In this document: piece after piece, positions 31,134 to 41,313 of the stretch
How the letters are laid out: the number at the start of each line of letters is the position of its first letter
Numbering within the stretch: position 1 is the first letter of the stretch
NCBI RefSeq assembly: GCF_013265555.1
Contig: NZ_CP041345.1
Location: 2,340,581 to 2,404,580, forward strand
DNA from: Tenuifilum thalassicum
GTDB lineage: Bacteria; Bacteroidota; Bacteroidia; Bacteroidales; Tenuifilaceae
Length of the DNA: 64,000 nt
Direction of reading: 5' to 3'
Program-made: the position numbers and the translations under genes
The notes under the pieces: generated by a model
Databases searched by the model: none
What the model was told of the DNA's origin: nothing
What the model saw: only the letters and a program-made list of their open reading frames with translations

Positions 31134-33770
31134 TTATTTCAACTCGTTTAACCTTTCCTCTAAGGCTTTAATCTTAGCTTCGGCATCACTCTTTTTCTTT
31201 TGCTCCATGACCACAACTTTAGCTGGAGCATTATTCACAAAGCGCTCATTGCTTAGCTTTTTCATAACGCTATTAAGGAATCCACGAGTGTATTCTAGTT
31301 CCGCCAAAATCTTTTTACGCTCTTCTTCAACATCGATCAAGCCTTCTAAAGGAATATAAACCTCATCAACACCTACCATGAACGACGATGCTCCTTCCAC
31401 TTTTCCATCGGTATACCCAAACTCCTCAAGTCCAGCAAGTTTCACAACAACATCTTCTAGCCCCTTGTCTAACTTGCCATTTGTCTTAATTAAAGCCTTA
31501 AGATGATGTTTAGGCGAAATATTTTTTTCCTGACGAATATTTCGAATTCCTGCGATAATACCCTTTACACGTTCAAAGTTGTCTAATAGATTTTCATCAA
31601 ATCCGTTCGATTCAGGCATACGGCTAACCATGATACTTTCGCCATCGGCGCGATTACGCAGATGTTGCCATAACTCCTCGGTTATAAAAGGCATGAATGG
31701 ATGAAGCAACGCTAGCATTTTCTCAAAAATATCAAGAGTAGCATTATAGGTTGTTGCATCAATAGGCTGACCGTATGCTGGTTTTACAGTTTCTAGATAC
31801 CACGACGAAAATTCGTCCCAGAAGAGTTTATAAAGGTTCATTAACGCCTCCGAAATGCGATACTTTTCAAAATCATCGTCGCACTGTTCAATGGCCATGT
31901 TTATCACATTATTAAACCATTCCACAGCCACCCTTGCCGATTCGGGTTGTTTAGCATTTTCATCAACCTGCCATCCCTTAACTAGGCGAAAAGCATTCCA
32001 AATCTTATTGCTAAAGTTTCTACCCTGTTCGGTAAGGCTTTCGTCGAATAGCAGGTCGTTTCCTGCAGGCGAGCAAAGCAGCATACCAACACGTACGCCA
32101 TCGGCACCATATTTTGCTATGAGGTCAAGTGGGTCGGGTGAGTTACCAAGCTGCTTACTCATTTTACGACGCAGGTGGTCGCGAACGATGCCAGTGAGGT
32201 AAACATTTCGGAAAGGCTTATCGCCCATGTATTCGTACCCTGCAATTATCATGCGTGCAACCCAGAAGAAAAGGATTTCGGGTGCAGTAATCAAATCGTG
32301 AGTTGGATAGTAATACTTAATATCCGGATTTTCAGGGTCAAGTATTCCGTTGAAAACAGATATTGGCCATAGCCAAGAGCTAAACCAGGTATCAAGAACA
32401 TCATCGTCCTGACGGAGGTCGGAAATTTGAAGGTTAGGGTTATTGGTTTGTTTACGCGCCAGTTCAACAGCTTCCTCCTCATTGTGGGCTACTATATAGC
32501 CACCTTCGGGTAAATACCATGCAGGAATGCGATGTCCCCACCAAAGCTGACGCGATAAGCACCAGTCCTTAACGTTTTCCATCCAGTGACGGTAGGTATT
32601 CACAAATTTTGGTGGATGAAGTTTAATATCGCCATTCACAACTGCATCGAGAGCGGGTTGTGCAAGGTCTTTCATCTTTAAGAACCACTGCATGGAAAGC
32701 TTAGGCTCAATAACCGCATCGGTACGTTCACTAAACCCGACCTTATTCACATAATCCTCAACCTTAGCCAGATTTCCAGCCTTTTCAAGGTCAATAACAA
32801 TCTGTTTGCGAACTTCGAACCTATCCATTCCAACGTAAAGCTGTGCGGATTCGTTCAAAGTTCCGTCATCGTTAAAAATGTCAATTACCTCAAGGTTATA
32901 CTTTTCCCCAAGCATGTAGTCATTCACATCGTGGGCAGGAGTAACCTTTAAAGCACCTGTACCAAACTCCATATCTACATACTCATCAAAAATAACAGGC
33001 ACACTACGATTGATAAGGGGAACAATAAGGCGTTTACCTTTAAGGTGCGCGTAGCGTGGGTCGTTAGGATGTACGCAAACAGCAGTATCGCCAAGAATGG
33101 TTTCAGGGCGTGTAGTGGCTATGGTAACATGACCATCATCGCCTTCAATCTTATAGTTCAGGTAGTAAAGCTTACCTTTTACCTCACGATATATTACCTC
33201 CTCGTCGGAAACTGCGGTTTTGGCCTGAGGGTCCCAGTTGACCATTCGCACACCACGATATATTAGTCCTTTGCGGAATAAATCGACAAATACATGGATA
33301 ACACTTTCCGACAGCGTTGGGTCCATGGTAAAACTTGTTCGGTCCCAATCGCACGATGCGCCTAACTTTTTAAGCTGCTCAAGAATAATTCCACCATGCT
33401 TCTCCTTCCACTCCCAAGCATGCTTTAGAAACTCATCGCGAGAAAGCTGCGATTTCTCTATTCCTTCGGCTTTCAGTTTGGCAACAACTTTGGCCTCAGT
33501 AGCAATTGAGGCATGGTCGGTTCCAGGTACCCAGCAGGCATTTTTACCCTTCATACGAGCCCTACGAACTAGCACATCCTGCAGAGTATTGTTGAGCATG
33601 TGTCCCATATGAAGCACACCAGTAACATTGGGTGGTGGAATCACAATGCAGTATGGTTCGCGTTCATCGGGTGTGGAACGGAAAAAGCCTTTATCCATCC
33701 AATACTTATACCACTTATCCTCAACCTCAACCGGGTTGTATTTTGCAGAAAGTTCCTTTGTGTTATCCAT
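31134..33770 (-). CDS. valS: Valyl-tRNA synthetase
   Basis: 878 residues, normal length. This class I enzyme charges tRNA-Val. It shows [18 protein letters not shown] (HIGH box at 54-57), the editing domain with [17 protein letters not shown], and [13 protein letters not shown]. The catalytic end is [17 protein letters not shown] (KMSKS loop). An anticodon-binding helical bundle and a C-terminal coiled-coil arm ([21 protein letters not shown] … EERLNEL) follow, as is typical of ValRS. The −7 box TATTTTTG lies 29-36 bases upstream. Confidence 0.97.
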   Translation of the reverse strand: MDNTKELSAKYNPVEVEDKWYKYWMDKGFFRSTPDEREPYCIVIPPPNVTGVLHMGHMLNNTLQDVLVRRARMKGKNACWVPGTDHASIATEAKVVAKLKAEGIEKSQLSRDEFLKHAWEWKEKHGGIILEQLKKLGASCDWDRTSFTMDPTLSESVIHVFVDLFRKGLIYRGVRMVNWDPQAKTAVSDEEVIYREVKGKLYYLNYKIEGDDGHVTIATTRPETILGDTAVCVHPNDPRYAHLKGKRLIVPLINRSVPVIFDEYVDMEFGTGALKVTPAHDVNDYMLGEKYNLEVIDIFNDDGTLNESAQLYVGMDRFEVRKQIVIDLEKAGNLAKVEDYVNKVGFSERTDAVIEPKLSMQWFLKMKDLAQPALDAVVNGDIKLHPPKFVNTYRHWMENVKDWCLSRQLWWGHRIPAWYLPEGGYIVAHNEEEAVELARKQTNNPNLQISDLRQDDDVLDTWFSSWLWPISVFNGILDPENPDIKYYYPTHDLITAPEILFFWVARMIIAGYEYMGDKPFRNVYLTGIVRDHLRRKMSKQLGNSPDPLDLIAKYGADGVRVGMLLCSPAGNDLLFDESLTEQGRNFSNKIWNAFRLVKGWQVDENAKQPESARVAVEWFNNVINMAIEQCDDDFEKYRISEALMNLYKLFWDEFSSWYLETVKPAYGQPIDATTYNATLDIFEKMLALLHPFMPFITEELWQHLRNRADGESIMVSRMPESNGFDENLLDNFERVKGIIAGIRNIRQEKNISPKHHLKALIKTNGKLDKGLEDVVVKLAGLEEFGYTDGKVEGASSFMVGVDEVYIPLEGLIDVEEERKKILAELEYTRGFLNSVMKKLSNERFVNNAPAKVVVMEQKKKSDAEAKIKALEERLNELK

Positions 33771-33798
33771 AATTTAAATGCTATCATCTATCGAACCG

Positions 33799-33806
33799 CA
33801 AAAATA
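33799..33806 (-). promoter_or_regulatory. −7 promoter element of valS
   Basis: TATTTTTG on the minus strand fits TAnnTTTG exactly; no −33 TTTG at normal spacing was found. Confidence 0.45.
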
Positions 33807-33927
33807 GCATTTTTTCTATAAAGATTGATATGCAGAAGGTTGGTGTTAAACAATTATATGGCTTCAATATCTCAATAATGCTTTTATTTCAAAAAAAATC
33901 TGTTTCAATCAGAATAATTTTCTTCTC

Positions 33928-34554
33928 CTATTCAATTCGATAAATCGTCATTATATTTTCAAGTATATGGTTAACATCGATATTCAAATCTTTTAGCAAC
34001 CCCGACTCTAAATCAAAAACCCACCCATGAACAGAAATCTTATTTTGTCGAATAGCCTTTTGCACCTCGTATGTTTTTAAAACATTTACACACTGTTCTA
34101 GAACATTAAGTTCAACTAGCCTTTTATTCTTTTCGACAGGTGAATTGCACTTTTCAAGTTCAGGTCGGTGAAGCCTGTAAACATCTCTGATATTTCGCAG
34201 CCATGGATTAAGTATCCCCATGTCCTTTGGTTGCAAAGCAGCCTCAACACCTCCGCAGCGATAATGGCCACAAACAACAATATGTTCAACCTCCAAAACT
34301 GTGACTGCATAATTGATAACAGCCATGGAGGCTAAGTCGGAATTGGGAACCTGGTTGGCAATGTTTCGATACACAAATACCTCACCAGGTTCAACTCCCA
34401 TTATCTCTTCAGCAGAAACTCGGCTATCGGAACAGCCAATGTATAAAATTTTAGGCTGTTGCCCCCTAGCTAAATCAATAAAGTAGTCTGGCTTATCCGA
34501 TATTTTCTTTTCAGCCCAAATCTTGTTTCTTTGAAAGATTGATTTTAAATCCAT
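33928..34554 (-). CDS. Beta-class carbonic anhydrase
   Basis: 208 residues. It interconverts CO2 and bicarbonate. The zinc ligands are visible as Cys41 (GCSDSRV), His97 and Cys100 (VVCGHYRCGG), and the catalytic dyad as Asp43-Arg45. The acidic/hydrophobic GEVFVYRNIANQV and C-terminal VHGWVFDLESGLL are family-typical. It starts 3 bases after the carboxyltransferase stop, the last gene of a biotin-carboxylase operon, so its role is probably to supply bicarbonate to the carboxylase. Confidence 0.95.
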   Translation of the reverse strand: MDLKSIFQRNKIWAEKKISDKPDYFIDLARGQQPKILYIGCSDSRVSAEEIMGVEPGEVFVYRNIANQVPNSDLASMAVINYAVTVLEVEHIVVCGHYRCGGVEAALQPKDMGILNPWLRNIRDVYRLHRPELEKCNSPVEKNKRLVELNVLEQCVNVLKTYEVQKAIRQNKISVHGWVFDLESGLLKDLNIDVNHILENIMTIYRIE

Positions 34555-34557
34555 TTG

Positions 34558-36099
34558 CTAAAGAACAATGTTGCCATGTTTCCTTGGAGGATTTTGTTGG
34601 CTTTTGGTTCTTGTCATTTCTAAAGCTTGTACCAACTTAGCTCGTGTTTGCTTTGGATAAATGACCTCATCGATATACCCCAGCTCTGCAGCTTGATAAG
34701 GGTTGGCAAACTTGTCGCGATACTCGTCAATTAGCTGCTGACGAGTTTCCTCATTATCAATCTTGTTCCTATAAAGTATGTTTACGGCACCTTCGGGGCC
34801 CATAACTGCAATTTCGGCCATGGGATAGGCAAAGTTCACATCGGCACCCACCTGCTTGCTCGACATCACACAGTAAGCACCACCGTATGCTTTACGAGTA
34901 ATTACAGCAATTTTAGGAACAGTTGCCTCGGAATAGGCATATAAAAGTTTAGCTCCATGGCGAATAATGCCATTCGACTCCTGGTTAACTCCAGGAAGGA
35001 ATCCCGGAACATCAACAAAGGTTACAATAGGGATATTGAACGAATCGCAAAAACGGATAAAGCGTGCACCTTTTACCGATGCATCGATATCGAGCACACC
35101 TGCAAGGTGAGCGGGCTGATTTGCAACAAGACCTACAGTATGCCCAGCCATACGCGCAAAACCAACAACTATGTTTTTTGCAAAAAGAGGCTGAACCTCA
35201 AGGAAGTTCTTATCGTCAACTACTGTTAAAATCAGGTCTTTAATATCGTATGGTTTATTGGGGTCGGCTGGAATTAATGTTTGAAGGCTCTCGTCTTCGC
35301 GTAAGGGGTCGTCGGTGGTAGGAACAACAGGAGGTTCCTCCATGTTATTAGCAGGTAAAAAGCTCATCAACTCCCTAAGAAGCATTAAAGCCTGCTCATC
35401 ATTTTCGGCCACGAAATGGGCCACACCACTTTTAGCATTATGGGTGATTGCGCCGCCAAGCTCATCTTTTGTAACCTCCTCGTGCGTTACCGCCTTTATC
35501 ACATCTGGTCCAGTTACAAACATATAGCTGGTATCCTTAACCATAATGATAAAATCGGTTAGTGCTGGCGAATACACAGCTCCACCAGCACATGGTCCCA
35601 TAATACAGGTTATCTGGGGAATAACACCAGAACTACGAACATTATTGTAAAAAATCTCAGCATAACCTGCAAGGCTCTGTACGCCTTCCTGAATGCGGGC
35701 ACCACCAGAATCGTTCAGACCAATAATTGGAGCGCCCATCTTTGTGGCCAGCTGTTGCAATTTGATTATCTTATCGGCATTAGCTCGGCTTAAAGTCCCA
35801 CCAAAAACTGTAAAATCGTAGGCATAAACATAAACCAAACGGCCATCTATTTTACCGTAACCTGCCACGACTCCATCACCTGGAATGTGCTTTTTGTCCA
35901 TTCCAAAATCGGTAGCCCTATGCGTAACGAGTTTATCTATTTCGTTAAAAGTTCCTGGATCAAGCAACTCAACTATTCTTTCTCTGGCAGTTTTTTTCCC
36001 TCCTTCGTGTTGCTTTGCAATACGATCGGGACCTCCGGCTTGCTCGGCCAAAGCATTACGACGCTCTAACTCCTGATATAGCTCATCAAGTGTTTTCAT
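34558..36099 (-). CDS. Acyl-CoA carboxylase carboxyltransferase subunit (propionyl/methylmalonyl-CoA type)
   Basis: 513 residues, the fused alpha-beta carboxyltransferase length of PccB/MmdA proteins. Two crotonase-like halves are visible. The N-half has [12 protein letters not shown] and [13 protein letters not shown] with an oxyanion [13 protein letters not shown]. The C-half has [34 protein letters not shown] and [14 protein letters not shown]. The residue after GGAY, which tunes acyl-CoA choice in PccB homologues, is Cys here, so propionyl-CoA is likely but not proven. It transfers the carboxyl group from the biotin of the next-encoded carrier. The operon also holds the carrier, the biotin carboxylase and a carbonic anhydrase. 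Confidence 0.93.
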   Translation of the reverse strand: MKTLDELYQELERRNALAEQAGGPDRIAKQHEGGKKTARERIVELLDPGTFNEIDKLVTHRATDFGMDKKHIPGDGVVAGYGKIDGRLVYVYAYDFTVFGGTLSRANADKIIKLQQLATKMGAPIIGLNDSGGARIQEGVQSLAGYAEIFYNNVRSSGVIPQITCIMGPCAGGAVYSPALTDFIIMVKDTSYMFVTGPDVIKAVTHEEVTKDELGGAITHNAKSGVAHFVAENDEQALMLLRELMSFLPANNMEEPPVVPTTDDPLREDESLQTLIPADPNKPYDIKDLILTVVDDKNFLEVQPLFAKNIVVGFARMAGHTVGLVANQPAHLAGVLDIDASVKGARFIRFCDSFNIPIVTFVDVPGFLPGVNQESNGIIRHGAKLLYAYSEATVPKIAVITRKAYGGAYCVMSSKQVGADVNFAYPMAEIAVMGPEGAVNILYRNKIDNEETRQQLIDEYRDKFANPYQAAELGYIDEVIYPKQTRAKLVQALEMTRTKSQQNPPRKHGNIVL

Positions 36100-36132
36100 T
36101 GGATTTAGGTTAAAGAAAGGTTAATGGATTTT

Positions 36133-36642
36133 TTATTCAATTTCTACTAATGGTTGGTTGGCATTAATGTTATCGCCCTCTTTCACATGAATTTTCTTCA
36201 CAACTCCATCCACTGGGCTTTTGTACTCACTTTCCATTTTCATTGCCGAAATAACAATAACGGTTGTTCCTTTTTCTACAGGTTCACCTTCGGCAACTGG
36301 AATTTTCACCACACGACCAGGCATTGGGGTAGATATCACCTTATCGGCTCCTTGGTCTTCAAGCGCCTTGCGGCTACGCTGATATCGGCTTTGGGCATCA
36401 ATAATCTCAACCTCTTGTGAGTTATAAAATGTGTTTACAAAATAATTTTTTGGTCCATCGCCGGGTATTATCTCAATGTTATACGATTTCCCATTGTGGA
36501 TAATAGAGTAAACACCATTTTCAACCTGTGCAATATCTACCTCGTATTCAACTCCATCGACCTCAAAAACAACAATATTTTCATTGCGACGCACCAATTT
36601 CACATCGGCAATACGATCGCCAATTTTAACTTCAAGTCCCAT
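36133..36642 (-). CDS. Biotin carboxyl carrier protein of the acyl-CoA carboxylase
   Basis: 169 residues. The C-terminal ~75 residues are a biotinyl/lipoyl domain with the biotinylated lysine in SAMKMESEY and flanking TPMPGRVVKIPVAEGEPVEKG. The N-terminal half (EVDGVEYEVDIAQVENGVYSI) is a small beta domain like the linker domain of Bacteroidota methylmalonyl-CoA decarboxylase gamma or Pcc carriers. It lies 12 bases from the biotin carboxylase gene and 33 from the carboxyltransferase gene, completing the three-part enzyme. Confidence 0.93.
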   Translation of the reverse strand: MGLEVKIGDRIADVKLVRRNENIVVFEVDGVEYEVDIAQVENGVYSIIHNGKSYNIEIIPGDGPKNYFVNTFYNSQEVEIIDAQSRYQRSRKALEDQGADKVISTPMPGRVVKIPVAEGEPVEKGTTVIVISAMKMESEYKSPVDGVVKKIHVKEGDNINANQPLVEIE

Positions 36643-36654
36643 AGCTATGATTAA

Positions 36655-38166
36655 TTAATAGGGTATAAGGCTGCGCTTAATACCGTAAGTTTTCCAATTC
36701 TCAGATTGCGATACGGCAAAATCGCTCATTGCTACCTTTTCCATCTTGGTAATGAAATCGAAATAAGCAGCAATTATTGCCATATCCTCAAAAACTCTAT
36801 CGCCTTTTGTTTCTGTTTTCATTAGCTCATCAAAGTGCTCCTGAATGAAGTGCGTATTGTAGTTACCAAGTCGGAAGTCGCGGTTATCCATAATACGCTC
36901 AAGGAATCGGATTGATGTTTTTACTCCAGTTATTTTGTACTCAAAGAGGGCTCGTTTCATTCGGTTAATGGCCTCTGTTCTATCACGCCCCCAGGCAATA
37001 AGTTTACTAATCATAGGGTCGTAGTACAGGGGAATTTCATAGCCTTCGTATGCGTATCCATCGGTACGCACACCTAAACCATTTGGTTCACTAATATGCC
37101 TTATTAATCCGGGAGAAGGCATGAAATTATTGAACGGATCCTCGGCAAGGATACGGCATTCAATTGCATGCCCATGCTGTTTAACCTCTTCCTGCTTAAA
37201 TGAAATTGGCAAACCAGAAGCAATCCGAATCTGTTCCTTTACAAGGTCTACTCCTGTTACACGCTCAGTAATAGGATGCTCAACCTGCAAGCGGGTATTC
37301 ATTTCAAGGAAATAAAAGTTGTGGTTGGCATCAACCAAAAACTCTATAGTTCCAGCACCAACATAGTTTACAGCTTTAGCAGCGGCAATAGCTGCTTGTC
37401 CCATTTGCTCGCGCAATTCTGGAGTTATGAATGGCGAAGGAGTTTCTTCGATTACTTTTTGGTGTCTTCGTTGAATAGAACACTCACGTTCAAACAGATG
37501 AACGGTATTACCATGCCTATCGGCAAGAATTTGAAATTCGATATGATGTGGCGACTCAACGTACTTCTCAATGTAAACCGTATCATCGCCAAAAGCTGAC
37601 TGTGCCTCCGATTGAGCCAGTTTAACAGCTGAAACCAATTCTTCGGCCTTACGTACTAGGCGCATGCCTTTCCCCCCACCACCAGCTGACGCCTTTATTA
37701 TTACAGGCAAGCCGATTTCATCAACAATTTTGCGAACGGTTTCCATATCGGATACTTTCTGCTGAGTACCTGGCACCACCGGCACTCCAGCCTCAATCAT
37801 GGTTTGACGGGCAGTTATTTTATCGCCCATTTGATTTATAGCCTTTGGATCGGGGCCAATAAAAACAATTCCAGCCTCGCTGCACTTTTGTGCAAACTCA
37901 GCATTCTCCGACAGGAAACCATAACCAGGATGAATGGCATCGGCACCTGATTGTTTTGCCACTTCAATAATCTTATCGCCATTAAGATAGCTCTCATTTG
38001 AAGGCGATGGGCCAATGTGATATGCCTCATCGGCATAACGAACGTGTAATGAACGACGGTCGGCATCTGAATAAACGGCAACCGATTTTATTCCCATTTC
38101 GCGGCACGACCTGATAACCCGGACTGCTATTTCGCCCCGGTTAGCAATAAGTACTTTTTTAATCAT
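36655..38166 (-). CDS. accC: Biotin carboxylase subunit
   Basis: 503 residues of the ATP-grasp family. It carboxylates biotin with bicarbonate and ATP. Motifs are KVLIANRGEIAVRVIRSC at the N-terminus, HPGYGFLSENAEFA, KASAGGGGKGMRLV (ATP loop), ECSIQRRHQKVIEE and FLEMNTRLQVEHPITE. It is about 50 residues longer at the C-terminus than E. coli AccC, as in propionyl-CoA carboxylase-type subunits. First gene of a four-gene operon; TACCTTTG (38192-38199) is its probable −7 element. The symbol denotes the family rather than a role in fatty-acid synthesis. Confidence 0.94.
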   Translation of the reverse strand: MIKKVLIANRGEIAVRVIRSCREMGIKSVAVYSDADRRSLHVRYADEAYHIGPSPSNESYLNGDKIIEVAKQSGADAIHPGYGFLSENAEFAQKCSEAGIVFIGPDPKAINQMGDKITARQTMIEAGVPVVPGTQQKVSDMETVRKIVDEIGLPVIIKASAGGGGKGMRLVRKAEELVSAVKLAQSEAQSAFGDDTVYIEKYVESPHHIEFQILADRHGNTVHLFERECSIQRRHQKVIEETPSPFITPELREQMGQAAIAAAKAVNYVGAGTIEFLVDANHNFYFLEMNTRLQVEHPITERVTGVDLVKEQIRIASGLPISFKQEEVKQHGHAIECRILAEDPFNNFMPSPGLIRHISEPNGLGVRTDGYAYEGYEIPLYYDPMISKLIAWGRDRTEAINRMKRALFEYKITGVKTSIRFLERIMDNRDFRLGNYNTHFIQEHFDELMKTETKGDRVFEDMAIIAAYFDFITKMEKVAMSDFAVSQSENWKTYGIKRSLIPY

Positions 38167-38191
38167 AATAGTCCCAGATATGAATCCGAGA

Positions 38192-38199
38192 CAAAGGTA
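38192..38199 (-). promoter_or_regulatory. −7 promoter element of the carboxylase operon
   Basis: TACCTTTG on the minus strand fits TAnnTTTG exactly, 26-33 bases before the biotin carboxylase start. Confidence 0.5.
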
Positions 38200-38359
38200 T
38201 GGAAATTTTTAATTTTTGTGCAAGTTTATTTATACATTTATGTTATTTAGCATAATTCTATAGCATATCTGTATATATCGAAAACGTTTTAAATCAACAC
38301 ATTAAATCAAACACTCGTTTACATAAATTTTGAGTATTATTATTTCTCATAGCTAAAAA

Positions 38360-39472
38360 TCATCCCAATAAATATTTAACCAAAACTTCTGCTTGCCAGG
38401 CATTTGAGAATCTACCAAGCAGCGATTCTCGTTCAAGAATTGAAGTTTCTTCAAATTTCTTATACATAAGCAAATTGATTAAACCAACGTAATCATCGGC
38501 TGAGTCAGCCACATTGCATAACTTTTCGAGTCCTGTATTCTGTACAACCTCCCTATTGCACAGGCAGTGCCGACCTTTAAAAAGAGAGTATAGTAGTTTC
38601 AACTTAAATCCTTGAGAATTTAAGGAGTGCGTTATATTTATATGAGCATTTTGTATAAGCTCATCCATTTGGGCTCTATTGGGATCATTGATTATTTGTA
38701 TGTTGCTAACGCCTTTCGATTTATCATACAATACTTGCTGGGGTGATTTCCCAGCAATAACAACATTATGCTTTACTCTTTTCAAAACATTATCGATGAG
38801 CCAAATAGTACTTTTCACATTTTCAGTTACCGACAAATCGGCATGAATTAAGATATAGTCACCACTCCCCTTTTTCACATCTAACCTATCAAATGGATGA
38901 AAAGGGGTTACTAAAAAAACATTAGTACTATACTTCTGAAAATAGTCAAGATCGTTAGGCGAAATCGCAGCAATCGAATCGACATTGTTTAACACCGATT
39001 CGTATCTTTTTAGTTTAAGCGATTCCAATTTAAAATATAACCGCCTTAAAAGGTTACTCTCTGATTGTGCTAATGCGGCATAGTATTTATGTTCGACATT
39101 GTGGGTTCTTACTATAATTTTTCTACCTTTTAACAATCCTGTGTATAGAGGATAGGTTGTATGCAAACCCTCGAACAGAATTGGATATTCATTCCCTAGC
39201 AAGTTCTCAATAAGCCTACTGTTTGAACGAGATCTTACAATATAAGGCAGCTTTGAGAATAGAAAAACAGGATTTAAATCACGCTCATAATAGTGCACCT
39301 TAAAGCATATGTCTTCTAACTCCTTCTTAACAGTTCTATCTCGATATGTATAACAATGAAGTATAACTTTCAGGCCAAGCTCCGATAGGGCTTTCAATTT
39401 GTAGAATACGTCAATTGCTCCTCCATAATCAGGAGGAAAAGGAACGGTAAAAGAAACAACATTAACTATCAT
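38360..39472 (-). CDS. GT-B glycosyltransferase
   Basis: 370 residues. The N-terminus SFTVPFPPDYGGAIDVFYKLKALSELGLKVILHC is the acceptor Rossmann entry of GT4-like enzymes. RTHNVEHKYYAALAQSE is a motif typical of Bacteroidota GT4 proteins that also appears in the protein at 52602. The donor half is shorter than usual: VVIAGKSP, NIQIINDPNRAQMDELIQNAHINITHS and FKLKLLYSLFKGRHCLCN, where the E of the usual EX7E pair is not obvious. It is the last gene of a minus-strand run and 13 bases after the GIN-domain gene. Its role in surface glycan synthesis is inferred. Confidence 0.8.
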   Translation of the reverse strand: MIVNVVSFTVPFPPDYGGAIDVFYKLKALSELGLKVILHCYTYRDRTVKKELEDICFKVHYYERDLNPVFLFSKLPYIVRSRSNSRLIENLLGNEYPILFEGLHTTYPLYTGLLKGRKIIVRTHNVEHKYYAALAQSESNLLRRLYFKLESLKLKRYESVLNNVDSIAAISPNDLDYFQKYSTNVFLVTPFHPFDRLDVKKGSGDYILIHADLSVTENVKSTIWLIDNVLKRVKHNVVIAGKSPQQVLYDKSKGVSNIQIINDPNRAQMDELIQNAHINITHSLNSQGFKLKLLYSLFKGRHCLCNREVVQNTGLEKLCNVADSADDYVGLINLLMYKKFEETSILERESLLGRFSNAWQAEVLVKYLLG

Positions 39473-39485
39473 CTTTTAGAACCCT

Positions 39486-40223
39486 TTAATCTTCAAAAAT
39501 AACATTACCAGTCCCTATGCGATTTAGAGTAACCTCAGGATTTCCATGAAGTATGATATTACCAGATGAATAGATGTTTGCTTCGAGTCGATTTTCCACA
39601 TTAAGATAAACATCCTCAACACATTCATGATTAACCACGCACCTCCTTAGCGTAGTATTTTTCAGGTTGAAAATTGCTCCACCCCTTACATTTAAATCGC
39701 AACTTACGGCTGAGCCTTCCACAATATACTTTCCAAAGCTTTCGCCAGAAGCATCTATTCTTATGTAATCAACCTCAACATTTGCATAGCAATCGGTATA
39801 ATTGCCCCAATCGATGAAATAGAATTTGCTCGATTTAAACTTAACAGGAATCCTAAACTTACAAGGCTGACGGATATCGATTGTAGGAATCTGAGATAAA
39901 TGAACCTCAATATCAATAACTGGATACCCTTTAAGCCATCTGCCATTCACATTCTCTCTTAAAAGGAGCTTATCATCTTCAAAATATAGCTTCACATCAG
40001 GTTGTACATTTTCCGGACACCTAATCAATGCATAACCAACCGTATCAGGATAAAGTGTAACATTGAAAGAGCCCTTTATATCGAAACTATCATAGTGAGT
40101 TAACAGGTTCACTTTACGAGTAGTAACATCACCTGCAATGCTGTCAGAGAGCCATTCACACGATTGGCTCAACAAAACTAGCACTAACAATATGGCTAAA
40201 GATCTATTTCTCATGCTTTTCAA
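39486..40223 (-). CDS. GIN-domain (DUF2807) putative auto-transporter-adhesin-head protein
   Basis: 245 residues with a signal sequence and a cysteine after LLSQSC, a likely but imperfect lipobox, so probably a lipoprotein. The body is a short-strand beta-helix typical of DUF2807: FDIKGSFNVTLYPDT, then LLLRENVNG, IDIRQPCKF, IRIDASGESFGKYIVEGSAVSCDLNVRGGAIFNLKNT and a final GTGNVIFED. The family is widespread in Bacteroidota and its function is unknown. It overlaps the PagL-like gene by 20 bases, so the two are translationally coupled. Confidence 0.8.
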   Translation of the reverse strand: MKSMRNRSLAILLVLVLLSQSCEWLSDSIAGDVTTRKVNLLTHYDSFDIKGSFNVTLYPDTVGYALIRCPENVQPDVKLYFEDDKLLLRENVNGRWLKGYPVIDIEVHLSQIPTIDIRQPCKFRIPVKFKSSKFYFIDWGNYTDCYANVEVDYIRIDASGESFGKYIVEGSAVSCDLNVRGGAIFNLKNTTLRRCVVNHECVEDVYLNVENRLEANIYSSGNIILHGNPEVTLNRIGTGNVIFED

Positions 40224-41313
40224 CTGAATACCTTAATCCTACCTCTATAAAATCGGCTTGGGCCAACCAATGCGCCTTGATGGCTACAGATAGCTGGAGG
40301 GTTTTGTTAAGCATTACACGCAAACCTGCCTTGTTGGTAACACCAGCCAATCCATAAAATCCATTTTTCAAATAGATGCCAGGCTGAAATGCCATGGAGA
40401 CCCTGCCAAAACTTAGCAAATAAGTAGCATTTAACGAAATGGCAACTTTATCTGAGGCTTTAGGATTTATAGAATTATCGTTTTTATCAACCATCAAATC
40501 GGGTATGGAGCCATCGGAATAAATACAAAGCTCAGCTCCAAGCATTGACAGGGGAGCAACCCTATATAATTTTTCCATAGAAAGACCTAAAATTCCATAC
40601 TGCTTACCAGTAAAACCATCGATAGCCTTTTCGCTACCAAAAAAGGCGAGGTTTAGGACACTATAAGGAGTGTCATCTGCTGGTTTTTCAACAGGCTTTA
40701 AAAGTTTTTTTCCGAATAAGTACCTATAGCTAAGTGCGCTCGTAAGAATATTAAACCCCAAATTTGGTTCTTTTACACTTCCATTTGAAGCATGGGCCAC
40801 CCCTAAACTCATCGAAACTAAATGCTTTCTACTTATTCTGTATGAGGCATTCACCTCATACTGAAAAAAAACATTTATTGGAGTACCTAACACCATGTTC
40901 TCTCTGTTGCTAACCCTGTCGTGCCATTTTGAAGCGTAACTTAGACCAACAGACAATGTGTTTCCAATGTTAAAACGGCTATCTTTATTTAAAAATTCTC
41001 TATTTATAAAAAAGTATAGTCCAGTCAAAGAGCCATACAAACTTTCATTACCTAGGCCTGAATGGTGCAAGCCAACTCCGACCACGGGGAAATTATACTC
41101 CCAATGCCACAACTTTTTACCACTAGTTTGAATTCCATAGTTTAGCTGAAACCCAGTAACATTTTCGGTAATAAAATACTTCATGTAACCATGATGAGGG
41201 ACTATAAATCCAGTTCGAAATCTTAAATCGATAGAATTTTTGAAATCTTGAGAGAGAACAACTTCGCTGGCTAGCAAATTAACAAAAGCAATTACAAAAA
41301 GAATCCTACGCAT
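40204..41313 (-). CDS. PagL-like acyloxyacyl hydrolase (lipid A deacylase) outer-membrane protein
   Basis: 369 residues with a signal peptide ending near VLSQ. The central barrel contains AHASNGS at 173-179. His174 and Ser176 correspond to the catalytic His-x-Ser-Asn of PagL, and PNLGFN follows. Upstream are GVGLHHSGLGNES and FGIxG-like strands. PagL enzymes remove the 3-O acyl chain of lipid A in the outer membrane. The protein is roughly twice PagL's size, as are the Bacteroidota 'acyloxyacyl hydrolase' proteins. Its start overlaps the end of the barrel gene at 41313 by one base. Assignment is by motif; no search was made. Confidence 0.75.
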   Translation of the reverse strand: MRRILFVIAFVNLLASEVVLSQDFKNSIDLRFRTGFIVPHHGYMKYFITENVTGFQLNYGIQTSGKKLWHWEYNFPVVGVGLHHSGLGNESLYGSLTGLYFFINREFLNKDSRFNIGNTLSVGLSYASKWHDRVSNRENMVLGTPINVFFQYEVNASYRISRKHLVSMSLGVAHASNGSVKEPNLGFNILTSALSYRYLFGKKLLKPVEKPADDTPYSVLNLAFFGSEKAIDGFTGKQYGILGLSMEKLYRVAPLSMLGAELCIYSDGSIPDLMVDKNDNSINPKASDKVAISLNATYLLSFGRVSMAFQPGIYLKNGFYGLAGVTNKAGLRVMLNKTLQLSVAIKAHWLAQADFIEVGLRYSVEKHEK

